A stretch of 64,000 nt of DNA, from assembly GCA_041658245.1 (NCBI GenBank), contig JBBAAM010000005.1, positions 38,049 to 102,048 on the forward strand, in the 5' to 3' direction. This stretch comes from Fen-1258 sp041658245 (GTDB taxonomy: Bacteria > Bacteroidota > Ignavibacteria > Ignavibacteriales > Melioribacteraceae). Under the pieces are notes generated by a model. The model did not search any database. It was given only the letters and a program-made list of their open reading frames with translations, and was not told the DNA's origin. Made by a program: the position numbers and the translations under genes. Every line of letters starts with the position of its first letter. Positions within the stretch are counted from its first letter, which is position 1. Below are positions 9,445 through 16,889 of this stretch, one piece after another.

Positions 9445-9528
9445 TCACTCTGAGATTAGATTTGCTCAAACGAATAATCTGCGATTCTTCGTCGTCCCGA
9501 TAAAAATAATCGGGACTTCTCAGAATGA
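9445..9528. repeat. Palindromic repeat of the TCATTCTGAG type
   Basis: TCACTCTGAG at 9445-9454 and CTCAGAATGA at 9519-9528 are inverted (one mismatch), enclosing GATTCTTC and an inner hairpin TCCCGAT...ATCGGGA. This is the same core that fills the MITE-like elements at 11165, 39290 and 43176, here without their outer CACCTTACGCAA ends. Confidence 0.7.
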
Positions 9529-9542
9529 CATGTTAACATGTC
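9527..9542. repeat. 16-bp perfect palindrome at the lpdA stop codon
   Basis: GACATGTTAACATGTC is a perfect 16-bp palindrome whose last two bases form part of the TGA stop of lpdA. It could act as a weak 3' hairpin or a protein-binding site; nothing else supports a function. Confidence 0.5.
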
Positions 9543-10962
9543 ATTTTCTTTTGGGACGATACATATCAGTTGCGCGTCCGTAAAAAACTTCTGCAGCTGC
9601 CATCATAGTTTCAGATAAAGTCGGATGAGGATGAATGGTTAATTCTAAATCTTTTACAACCGCTCCCATTTCAATTGCTAATGTTCCTTCAGCTATCATA
9701 TCTCCCGCCCCAACTCCAACAATCCCAACACCAAGAATTCTTTCCGTCTCAGGTTCAATTATTAACTTAGTCATTCCGTCATTCCGATCCAATGTAGTTG
9801 CACGTCCGCTAGCACCCCACGGAAATTTTGCAACTTCAACTTTAATTCCTTTTTCTCGTGCTTCTGTCTCACTTAACCCTGTCCATGCAAGTTCGGGATC
9901 AGTAAATACAACTGCAGGAATTGCATTTGGTTCGAACGCAACTTTATGACCGAGTATTGCTTCAACAGCTACTTTACCTTCTGCTGCAGCTTTATGTGCT
10001 AACATCGGATTGCCAACAACATCGCCGATAGCATAAATGTTCGGGTCTTCCGTCATCAATTTTTTATCAACAATAATAAATCCGCGTTCATTGATTTTCA
10101 CTTTAGTCTTTTCCAAACCAAATCCATCGGTAACAGGTTTACGTCCAACTGATATCAAAACTTTATCAAAAGCTTGTAATGGTTCTATAACATTTTTCCC
10201 TTCAAGCTTAACTTGAATACCTTCTTTTGTCTCTTTCAATTCAACTACTTTAGTTTCAACAAAAACATTTTGCATCATAGATTTAACACGTTTTTCTAAA
10301 ACAGCCACAAGATCACGATCGGCTCCGGGCAAAATTCCGGGTAACATTTCAACTATAATAACTTTACTACCAAGTGCAGCATAAACTGTACTCAGTTCCA
10401 AACCAATATATCCGCCGCCAATTACAAGCAGTCTCTCCGGTACATCGTTCAATTCAAGCGCTGATGTTGAATCCATAACCTTGGGAGAATCTATCGAAAG
10501 TCCCGGCACTTTTGCGGGTGTTGATCCGGTTGCTATAATCGCTTTTTCAAAAACCATCTCTTCGATTGTGCCATCAGATTTATTTATAAGTAGAGTATTC
10601 GAATTTACAAACGATGCTTTTCCCTGAATAAAATTTACTTTACGTTGTTTTGCTAATTGACCAAGTCCGCTTGTGAGTTTATTTACAACTCCATTTTTAA
10701 AATCGCGTAATTTATTAATATCTATTTTCGGTTCGCCGAATTCCACGCCCCATTTTTTCGCTTCTTCAGCTTCCTTAATAAGTTTAGCAACGTGCAGAAG
10801 TGCTTTCGAAGGGATACATCCGCGGTATAAGCAAACGCCACCTGGATTTTTTTCTAAATCAATCAATGTAACTTGCATACCAAGATCAGCCGCAAGAAAT
10901 GCAGCTGCATATCCGCCTGGTCCTCCGCCGATTACTGCTAATTGTGTTTTAGTTGACATCAT
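9541..10962 (-). CDS. lpdA: Dihydrolipoyl dehydrogenase (E3)
   Basis: A 473-residue FAD enzyme that reoxidises dihydrolipoamide of 2-oxoacid dehydrogenase complexes with NAD+. The FAD site GGGPGGYAAA is at about 12-21, the redox disulfide GGVCLYRGCIPSK at 41-53 (Cys44/Cys49), the NAD site GGGYIGLE near 190 and the catalytic His-Glu block HPHPTLSE near the C-terminus. The loop CLYRGC differs from the common CLNVGC but keeps the spacing. The start is either of two adjacent ATGs. It is not adjacent to aceE/aceF (about 4 kb away, same strand), but it is the obvious E3 partner for them. Confidence 0.95.
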   Translation of the reverse strand: MMSTKTQLAVIGGGPGGYAAAFLAADLGMQVTLIDLEKNPGGVCLYRGCIPSKALLHVAKLIKEAEEAKKWGVEFGEPKIDINKLRDFKNGVVNKLTSGLGQLAKQRKVNFIQGKASFVNSNTLLINKSDGTIEEMVFEKAIIATGSTPAKVPGLSIDSPKVMDSTSALELNDVPERLLVIGGGYIGLELSTVYAALGSKVIIVEMLPGILPGADRDLVAVLEKRVKSMMQNVFVETKVVELKETKEGIQVKLEGKNVIEPLQAFDKVLISVGRKPVTDGFGLEKTKVKINERGFIIVDKKLMTEDPNIYAIGDVVGNPMLAHKAAAEGKVAVEAILGHKVAFEPNAIPAVVFTDPELAWTGLSETEAREKGIKVEVAKFPWGASGRATTLDRNDGMTKLIIEPETERILGVGIVGVGAGDMIAEGTLAIEMGAVVKDLELTIHPHPTLSETMMAAAEVFYGRATDMYRPKRK

Positions 10963-11164
10963 TTATACCAATCAGTTAATTTTAATGTGAGTAAAATAAT
11001 AAAAAGCGACATCAAACTTAATGAGTTTGTTAAGGTCTTAATCATGTATGTGAAATTGTTTTTATCGAATACTCTCTATTAAATAAAAGGATTGTTCTTT
11101 TGTTAATTTATTGTCTAAGCTGATTTTGGATTTATTTTTATTATTATTATTTTAAAGTAAGTAA

Positions 11165-11286
11165 CTTACCTTACGCAAAGTATTGTAATTGTCATATTGA
11201 GCGGAGCGAAATATCTCAAAACAGTTTGAAATCGAGGTGTCGAGATTCTTCACTCCGTTCAGAATGACAATTTTGCGTAAGGTGAC
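11165..11286. mobile_element. MITE-like element A with 7-bp target duplication
   Basis: A 122-bp element. Its ends are inverted (left TTACCTTACGCAAA, right TTTGCGTAAGGTGA), and it is flanked on both sides by TAAGTAA (11158-11164 and 11287-11293), which I read as a target-site duplication. The interior is the GTCATTCTGA-type palindrome. There is no coding capacity. The ends match the insertion-sequence left end at 63881. The rest of the gap between lpdA and the DUF5916 gene (10963-11373) shows nothing else recognisable. Confidence 0.8.
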
Positions 11287-11373
11287 TAAGTAAGTTAATC
11301 TTAATGATGGCATAAACATTTATATTACAATTATAAATACATATATCTACATTAGTATAGAACTGGGGGCTGC

Positions 11374-13551
11374 TTGAAAAATGTCTATTGTATTAATTTC
11401 TCTTTTCTCATTTTTTTATTAACTGCTATTCAATTTACAATGGCTGAGGAAAAACTAAAACCATTTAAAACAAATGTACCTCCTGTAATTGATGGTAATC
11501 TCAATGATCAATTATGGAAAAATGCTCTTACTGTTTCCGATTTTAAAACATTTACCCCGGATTTTGGAAAAGATGGAACAGAAAATACAATAGCTTATGC
11601 AGCTTACGATTCTGAGAATCTTTACTTCGCTTTCCGTTGTTTCGATAAAGAACCAGGTAAGATCAAATCTAGTGTCTCAAGCCGCGATAACATTCTTCCC
11701 GATGATTGGGTGTGCATAAATCTCGATTCATTTTTCGATCAGCAATCACTGTATGCTTTTTATGTTAATCCACTTGGAATACAAATGGATAGCCGGTTTG
11801 CATCCGGACAAGAAGATTTTAGTGCTGATTTTGTTTGGTATAGCGGCGGACAAAAACTTTCGGATGGTTATAGTGTTGAGATAAGCATACCGCTAAAAAG
11901 TATCAGATATTCAGAAAGAAATCCTGTTACCATGTCTATTTTCTTCGAGAGATATATTAGCAGATTCTCCGAGCATGATTCTTATCCCGAATTGGATCCG
12001 GCTAAAGGATTTGCATTTCTCACTCAGATGGCGCCTCTAGTTTATTATGATTTGAAACATTACACCTTGTTCGAACTGCTTCCCGCTTTTACTTACAATC
12101 AAAAATACAATCTCAATGCCGGTCAATTAGAAAAAAATATAAATAAAGGAGAAATAAGTTTAACTACAAAATATGGAATTACATCCGATCTTATTCTCGA
12201 TGGAACTTACAATCCTGATTTCAGTCAAATCGAAGCCGATGCAGGACAAGTAGATGTAAACTTAAGATATCAATTGTACTTTCCCGAGAAGAGAACTTTT
12301 TTTCTGGAAGGAAATGAGATCTATAATATCGCCGCCACTAGATCATCTGAAATTGATCCGCTTTTATCTTTAGTTCATACAAGAACAATTATAAATCCGT
12401 TAACCGGAATTAAACTTTCCGGAAAAGTTAGTTCGAATAATACTATTGCTTTTATGTTTGCAATGGATAGACTACCTTCAGATAAGACCGCATTATCTGG
12501 CGACTATTCTTATGTACCTATACTTAGGTATAAACATTCTCTCTCGGATGATAGTTACCTAGGCGGAGTTTTTACAGACAGAGAAATAAAAAACAGTTAT
12601 AACCGTGTTATTGGAATTGATGGTATGTTAAGACTAACCGATGCGAGCACTCTTGAATGGAATGCTTTCTACTCAAGTTCAAAATCAAATCTTCTTCAAG
12701 AAATTCTTGGAGGGCACGCCTTAGGATTAGTTTATAATTACGATTCAAGGAATTTGTATTACAGTTTTACTGGAAAAGAAATTTCGAAGAATTTTAATGC
12801 TGAAACAGGTTACTTAACCCGTACCGGAATTTTTGTCCTCACCGGATTAGTAAGACCAAAAATTTATCCTAATTCATCATTTATACAAAGAATTGATTTA
12901 GAAACTTTCTCTGCACAGACGCAAGATAAACCAAGCAGTATGTGGGAAACATATAACTATGTTTCGGCTCAAGCATTTTTCCTGGGTTCATGGAATTTAA
13001 AATTGAAGTACTCATATTCTACTGAAGTTTTCGAAAGTGAAAAATTTAAAACGGGCGGATTTCAAATAAGTTTTGGAAGTCAGTTTACAAAACAATTAGC
13101 TGTCTTTCTATCATATAAGCGAATAAATGCAATTTATTATTCACAAAATCCTTATCAAGGAAAAAGTAACCGCATTAGCACTATTATGGTTTATAATCTT
13201 TCAGAAAATTTTGAATCATACTCAACTTTTACATTCTCTGATTTTTACCGCGATTCCGATTCACAATTAATCTATGAGTATCCTATATTCAGAGAGAGAT
13301 TAACTTACCAACTAAATAAATATCTTTTTTTCCGCGGAATTGTTGAGTACAATAAATACAAAAGACAATTGCTTACCGATTTTCTAGTATCATTTACTTA
13401 CGTCCCGGGAACGGTAATTCATTTAGGTTACGGCGCGCTTTATCAAAAAACTGAATGGAATGAATTTCAAAATAGATATGTTGACAGCAATAATTTTCTT
13501 GAAGCACAAAGAGGTTTCTTTTTCAAAATGTCTTACTTGTGGAGAAATTAG
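11374..13551 (+). CDS. Outer-membrane DUF5916 protein with N-terminal CBM9-like domain
   Basis: A 725-residue protein. The N-terminus is a signal peptide, then a CBM9-like carbohydrate-binding domain (about 35-220; PVIDGNLNDQLWKNA and the later NLDSFFDQQSLYAF are typical), then a long beta-barrel domain of the DUF5916 type (about 230-725) ending in an aromatic residue-rich strand. LTTKYGITSDLILDGTYNPD and FFLEGNEIYN are characteristic of this family. It is probably an outer-membrane porin-like or glycan-binding protein; the transported compound is unknown. The start is TTG at 11374, backed by a GGGGG ribosome site eight bases upstream. Only 12 bp separate it from the SDR gene. Confidence 0.85.
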   Translation: MKNVYCINFSFLIFLLTAIQFTMAEEKLKPFKTNVPPVIDGNLNDQLWKNALTVSDFKTFTPDFGKDGTENTIAYAAYDSENLYFAFRCFDKEPGKIKSSVSSRDNILPDDWVCINLDSFFDQQSLYAFYVNPLGIQMDSRFASGQEDFSADFVWYSGGQKLSDGYSVEISIPLKSIRYSERNPVTMSIFFERYISRFSEHDSYPELDPAKGFAFLTQMAPLVYYDLKHYTLFELLPAFTYNQKYNLNAGQLEKNINKGEISLTTKYGITSDLILDGTYNPDFSQIEADAGQVDVNLRYQLYFPEKRTFFLEGNEIYNIAATRSSEIDPLLSLVHTRTIINPLTGIKLSGKVSSNNTIAFMFAMDRLPSDKTALSGDYSYVPILRYKHSLSDDSYLGGVFTDREIKNSYNRVIGIDGMLRLTDASTLEWNAFYSSSKSNLLQEILGGHALGLVYNYDSRNLYYSFTGKEISKNFNAETGYLTRTGIFVLTGLVRPKIYPNSSFIQRIDLETFSAQTQDKPSSMWETYNYVSAQAFFLGSWNLKLKYSYSTEVFESEKFKTGGFQISFGSQFTKQLAVFLSYKRINAIYYSQNPYQGKSNRISTIMVYNLSENFESYSTFTFSDFYRDSDSQLIYEYPIFRERLTYQLNKYLFFRGIVEYNKYKRQLLTDFLVSFTYVPGTVIHLGYGALYQKTEWNEFQNRYVDSNNFLEAQRGFFFKMSYLWRN

Positions 13552-13563
13552 ATTTTTATCATT

Positions 13564-14223
13564 ATGAAAATTAAAACTATAATAACCGGTTCAACAGGTA
13601 TGGTGGGCGAGGGTGTTCTTATCGAATGCCTCAAACATCCAGAGGTTGAATCGGTACTTGTAATAAATAGAAAACCATGCGGAGTTATGCACGATAAACT
13701 AAAAGAAATCATTCACAAAGATTTTTTTGATTTATCACAGATCGAAAGTCAACTATCCGGATATAACGCATGCTACTTCTGCGCAGGAGTTTCTTCGGTC
13801 GGGAAAACGGAAGAGGAGTATAAACGCATCACTTATGATTTAACAATGAACTTTGCAAATACTCTTCTAAGACTAAATCCGGAAATGGTTTTTACTTACG
13901 TATCGGGAGTTGGAACTGACAGCACCGAAAAAGGAAGAAGCATGTGGGGGCGCGTAAAAGGTAAAACAGAAAATGATTTGTTAAAACTTTCTTTCAAAGC
14001 TGCTTATATGTTTAGACACGGTTATATTCAGCCATCAAAAGGATTGAAGAACACTTACAAGATATATAAAGTACTCGCTCCACTTTATCCAATTTGGAAA
14101 ATATTTTTCCCTAAATATGTTGTTACAATTGAAGAAGTTGGATTAGCAATGATCAATTCGGTATTGAAAGGATACAATAAAAATATTTTTGAATGTGAAG
14201 ATATCAGAAAAGTTGCACAGTAG
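13564..14223 (+). CDS. NAD(P)-binding atypical SDR / epimerase-like protein
   Basis: A 219-residue Rossmann protein with the dinucleotide motif TGSTGMVGEG at 8-17. FCAGVSSVGKTEEEYKRITYDLT and VSGVGTDSTEKGRSMWGRVKGKTEN follow the pattern of HTATIP2/NmrA-like atypical short-chain dehydrogenases, where a YxxxK active site is often absent or altered. Substrate unknown; cytoplasmic. It directly follows the DUF5916 gene (12-bp gap), so they are probably cotranscribed. The TAG stop lies inside a small hairpin repeat. Confidence 0.8.
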   Translation: MKIKTIITGSTGMVGEGVLIECLKHPEVESVLVINRKPCGVMHDKLKEIIHKDFFDLSQIESQLSGYNACYFCAGVSSVGKTEEEYKRITYDLTMNFANTLLRLNPEMVFTYVSGVGTDSTEKGRSMWGRVKGKTENDLLKLSFKAAYMFRHGYIQPSKGLKNTYKIYKVLAPLYPIWKIFFPKYVVTIEEVGLAMINSVLKGYNKNIFECEDIRKVAQ

Positions 14224-14244
14224 AGACGTTCCATGGAACATCTA
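14221..14244. repeat. Hairpin repeat of the TAGAGAC family overlapping a stop codon
   Basis: An imperfect palindrome centred on GTTCCATGGAAC with TAGAGAC / ATCTA outer arms. Its first three bases are the stop codon of the SDR gene. It resembles the element at 54311-54372 (TGTAGAGACT...AGTCTCTACA), so it is a dispersed family, and it may serve as a 3' hairpin for the SDR transcript. Confidence 0.6.
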
Positions 14245-14316
14245 CAAAAATTTATCCTTCTAAAGATAGTAAGAACGAATTTTCTAGTGCGTTAACAACC
14301 CATCTCAAGAATCTAA

Positions 14317-14832
14317 TTATTTCAACAACCGAACATTATTAGGCTTTTTTACCTCATTAAGTTGAAAACCAGCATTACACTCATCAACCCATTTTATTAG
14401 ACTATTTGGCAAGTATTTATAATTTTCTTCTGAACTATAAATAGTTATTAAACCATTTGAAAAAAATCCAACATGAATTTGACCACTATACAATTCAATA
14501 ACGATAATCCCTCTTTCTTCATCACCTTTGTGTGGTGCATTTCCAGAAATAACTAAATTTCCGTCTATTAGATTTACAGGACTGGTCACTGAAATATTAT
14601 CTAATAAACGTTTATATTCATTTTTCAGCATTTGTCTCATGCTCTTTTTAAGAGATGGATCAGCGAAAAGTCTTTCGTGGGAACGATCGCCTACATATTT
14701 TTTTAGAAAATCTAGTTTCCCTTCTTTTTCTTGGATTTGAAAAGAATAAAGCGGACTTAAACAACAAAAATGTAGTACTAGTATAAATAAAAGAAAAAAC
14801 TTCGTTTCATTCTTTCTTGAAAACGTTTTCAT
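14317..14832 (-). CDS. Small exported protein, unknown function
   Basis: 171 residues from ATG at 14832, chosen because AAGGAGA lies 7 bases upstream; the frame is open to a further ATG at 14874 inside the neighbouring gene. The N-terminus (KKxxFxLLFILVLHFCCLSPLYSFQ) is a signal peptide. The rest is a small mixed alpha/beta domain with no motif I recognise. It is 13 bp downstream of the 131-residue membrane protein gene and probably cotranscribed with it and with aceE-aceF. Confidence 0.7.
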   Translation of the reverse strand: MKTFSRKNETKFFLLFILVLHFCCLSPLYSFQIQEKEGKLDFLKKYVGDRSHERLFADPSLKKSMRQMLKNEYKRLLDNISVTSPVNLIDGNLVISGNAPHKGDEERGIIVIELYSGQIHVGFFSNGLITIYSSEENYKYLPNSLIKWVDECNAGFQLNEVKKPNNVRLLK

Positions 14833-14845
14833 AAAATTCTCCTTG

Positions 14846-15241
14846 TTATTTACCCAAACGATAACATTTAACACTATAACTGCTCTTACCCTTTAATCCT
14901 TCAACTTCATCGAATTTTAATTCCATTCTTGCTGTCTCTTTTGAAATAAAATGCTTAGTAGTCGTTTTTGTCCATTGTTGATCACCTTGACTGACAGTCG
15001 ACTCAAATACCACGTCACCATCTCCTCCATCATTCCTTATTTCGGCATAAATTAGAAGCGTATACTCAAATAATGTCGATTGTGAATCAGAAGCATTATA
15101 ACTAACAATATGTGGATCTGGGGGATAAAATTCTTTAATTACTTTTCCCCAATTAAAGTAAATCAATAATCCCATTAAGACAATTATTAGTATTATTAAA
15201 TAAGGAGCGAATGAAGATCGATTTGATTTTGCATTTTCCAT
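14846..15241 (-). CDS. Single-pass membrane protein with extracytoplasmic beta domain
   Basis: 131 residues: a short cytoplasmic lead, one membrane helix (about 13-30, YLIILIIVLMGLLIYF) and a beta-rich outer domain (about 40-130; EIRNDGGDGDVVFESTV, KETARMELKF) similar in style to small Ig-like/FxLYD domains. Function unknown. It starts 19 bp after the aceF stop on the same strand, so it probably shares the PDH transcript, though a link to pyruvate metabolism is not implied. Confidence 0.7.
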   Translation of the reverse strand: MENAKSNRSSFAPYLIILIIVLMGLLIYFNWGKVIKEFYPPDPHIVSYNASDSQSTLFEYTLLIYAEIRNDGGDGDVVFESTVSQGDQQWTKTTTKHFISKETARMELKFDEVEGLKGKSSYSVKCYRLGK

Positions 15242-15260
15242 TTTAAATATCCTTATGTTG

Positions 15261-16778
15261 TTATCCTTCCAAACTTAATAAGAAAGGATTCTCAAGCGCA
15301 TTCACAACCCATCTCAAGAATCTAATTCCATCAGCACCATCAATAATTCTGTGATCATAAGAAAGAGAAAGAGGCATCATTAATCTAGGTTCAAACTTTT
15401 CATTAATGTAAACCGGTTCATAAGAAGATTTTGAAACTCCAAGAATGGCAACTTCGGGTGAATTAATAATCGGAGTGAAATACGTTCCGCCAATTCCGCC
15501 AAGATTTGAAATTGTAAAACATCCGCCCTGCATTTCATCAAGTGAAAGTTTTTTATCACGCGCTTTCTTTGACATCTCCTGAAGTTCAATAGAAAGCTGA
15601 ATGATATTTTTCTTATCAACATCTCTAATTACAGGTACAAGCAATCCTCTATCCGTATCAACAGCAACACCAACATTTACAAATTTTTTGAATATGATCT
15701 CGTTCTTATCCATATCAACACTTGTGTTGAATTGAGGAAAAACCTTAAATGCTGATGCGATCACTTTAAGAAGAATTGCAGTTACAGTTAATTTGCCGCC
15801 GGCTTCATCAACTTTTTTACCGAATTGTTTTCTCAAATTTTCTAATTCAGTAATATCTGCTTTATCAAACTGAGTAACATGCGGAACAGTTGACCATGAA
15901 TATGATAAATGCTCTGCCGTCTTTTTGCGGATATTGTTCATTGGTTGGCGATCTATCTCGCCCCATTTTGAAAAGTCGGGCAATGTCTCTCGCGTTATTC
16001 CGACTGCTGTTCCTCCAAATCCGCCTTGCCTAAATTGTTCATTAACTGCTTTTGCGTAAGTTTTCACATCTTCGATTGAAATTCTTCTGCCGGTACCACT
16101 ACCAATAACTTGTGCAATATCAACACCAATCTCACGCGCAAATCTTCTTACAGAGGGAGCTGCAGGAACAACAACTTTGGAAATATCTTTTGGAACTGAT
16201 ATAACAGTAGGTAAGTGATGCGTTAAATCTATTTTTGATGGAGAAGTCGATTGTTGGTTATCGGTTTCAATTTCAAGAACTATTTGATCGGCTTCAACTT
16301 TGTCTCCGGCTTTAACTAATACTTTTGTGATGTCAGCAGTAGTAATATTTTCACCAAGTGTTGGAATTTTGAATTCATACAAGTTGGTTATCGGTTGTCG
16401 GTTATCGGTTATTAGATTTTTTATTTCGGGTTTTGAATTTTCTTTTTCCTTCTTACTTCTCACTTCTGACTTCTCACTTCTAACTTCTTGCTTCTCGCTT
16501 CTAACCTCTTCCTTCTCACTGCGAACTGCCGACTGCAAACTGCCAACTTCTATAGCTACCAACGGCTCGCCTACATCAGCTTTCTGTCCGTCTTTTACAT
16601 AAACCTTTGTTACAATTCCGGAAACATCTGAGGGGATTTCAACTGTTGCTTTATCTGTTTCGATTTCAACAACAACTTGGTCAATAACTATTTTATCGCC
16701 TTCTTTGACAAGTATCTTAATAACATCTGCCGAGTGAATGCCATCTCCAAGATGCGGTAATCTAAAATCTACAATCAT
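15261..16778 (-). CDS. aceF: Dihydrolipoamide acetyltransferase (PDH E2) with repeat-derived linkers and a truncated second lipoyl domain
   Basis: 505 residues. Lipoyl domain 1 (about 1-78) has the lipoyl lysine in ETDKATVEIPS (Lys43). A linker at about 85-133 consists of a 7-residue repeat (EVRSEKE/EVRSEKQ/EVRSEKS) encoded by a heptanucleotide array. A second lipoyl-like domain begins at about 134 (FKIPTLGENITTADI) but stops after ETD at 171-173, where the expected Lys-Ala is replaced by NQQSTSP, so its lipoyl site and second half are missing. The E3/E1-binding domain is at about 207-240, and the catalytic acetyltransferase core with SYDHRIIDGADG is near the C-terminus. It transfers acetyl groups to CoA in the cytoplasmic PDH complex. 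It follows aceE (111-bp gap). Confidence 0.92.
   Translation of the reverse strand: MIVDFRLPHLGDGIHSADVIKILVKEGDKIVIDQVVVEIETDKATVEIPSDVSGIVTKVYVKDGQKADVGEPLVAIEVGSLQSAVRSEKEEVRSEKQEVRSEKSEVRSKKEKENSKPEIKNLITDNRQPITNLYEFKIPTLGENITTADITKVLVKAGDKVEADQIVLEIETDNQQSTSPSKIDLTHHLPTVISVPKDISKVVVPAAPSVRRFAREIGVDIAQVIGSGTGRRISIEDVKTYAKAVNEQFRQGGFGGTAVGITRETLPDFSKWGEIDRQPMNNIRKKTAEHLSYSWSTVPHVTQFDKADITELENLRKQFGKKVDEAGGKLTVTAILLKVIASAFKVFPQFNTSVDMDKNEIIFKKFVNVGVAVDTDRGLLVPVIRDVDKKNIIQLSIELQEMSKKARDKKLSLDEMQGGCFTISNLGGIGGTYFTPIINSPEVAILGVSKSSYEPVYINEKFEPRLMMPLSLSYDHRIIDGADGIRFLRWVVNALENPFLLSLEG
16386..16413. repeat. Heptanucleotide array GGTTATC (4 units) inside aceF
   Basis: GGTTATC, GGTTGTC, GGTTATC, GGTTATT in tandem on the plus strand. 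On the coding strand they encode part of the interdomain linker (ITDNRQPIT). A shorter piece of similar sequence (GGTTATCGGTTTC) recurs at about 16256-16268, exactly where the second lipoyl domain breaks. Confidence 0.75.
16455..16552. repeat. Heptanucleotide array, 14 units, inside aceF
   Basis: Fourteen contiguous 7-mers: ACTTCTN variants (ACTTCTC, ACTTCTG, ACTTCTA, GCTTCTC and others) grade into ACTGCNN variants (ACTGCGA, ACTGCCG, ACTGCAA, ACTGCCA). Three units equal seven codons, so the protein carries a heptapeptide repeat. The ACTGCNN units recur in the non-coding array at 56811, which argues for a common DNA-level origin. Confidence 0.85.
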
Positions 16779-16807
16779 TTTCTTTCCAATATTATTAATA
16801 AAAAATG

Positions 16808-16882
16808 GAACACAGATTATTATGATTTTTTATGATCAATTATGATCTTAATAAATCATAATCATCATAAAGATCAGTGTTC
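16808..16882. repeat. Inverted repeat element between aceE and aceF
   Basis: GAACACAGAT at 16808-16817 and ATCAGTGTTC at 16873-16882 are inverted with one mismatch, around a centre built from TATGATT/ATCATA words. AACACAGAT-type sequence recurs at about 58640. Because it lies within the aceE-aceF gap, the mRNA may fold here and modulate aceF relative to aceE. Confidence 0.6.
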
Positions 16883-16889
16883 TATTCAT

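Noticed and set aside
9635..9949. Open frame of 104 codons opposite lpdA
   Set aside because: It lies wholly antisense to a well-supported gene and has a biased, Pro/Ser-rich composition typical of shadow frames.
16386..16552. CRISPR array
   Set aside because: Units are 7 bp, contiguous and without spacers, and they lie inside an enzyme gene; no Cas gene is in the window.
16300..16602. Open frame of 100 codons opposite aceF
   Set aside because: It is the antisense reading of the heptamer arrays (LLTSDFSLLTSCFSLLT) and has no ribosome site.
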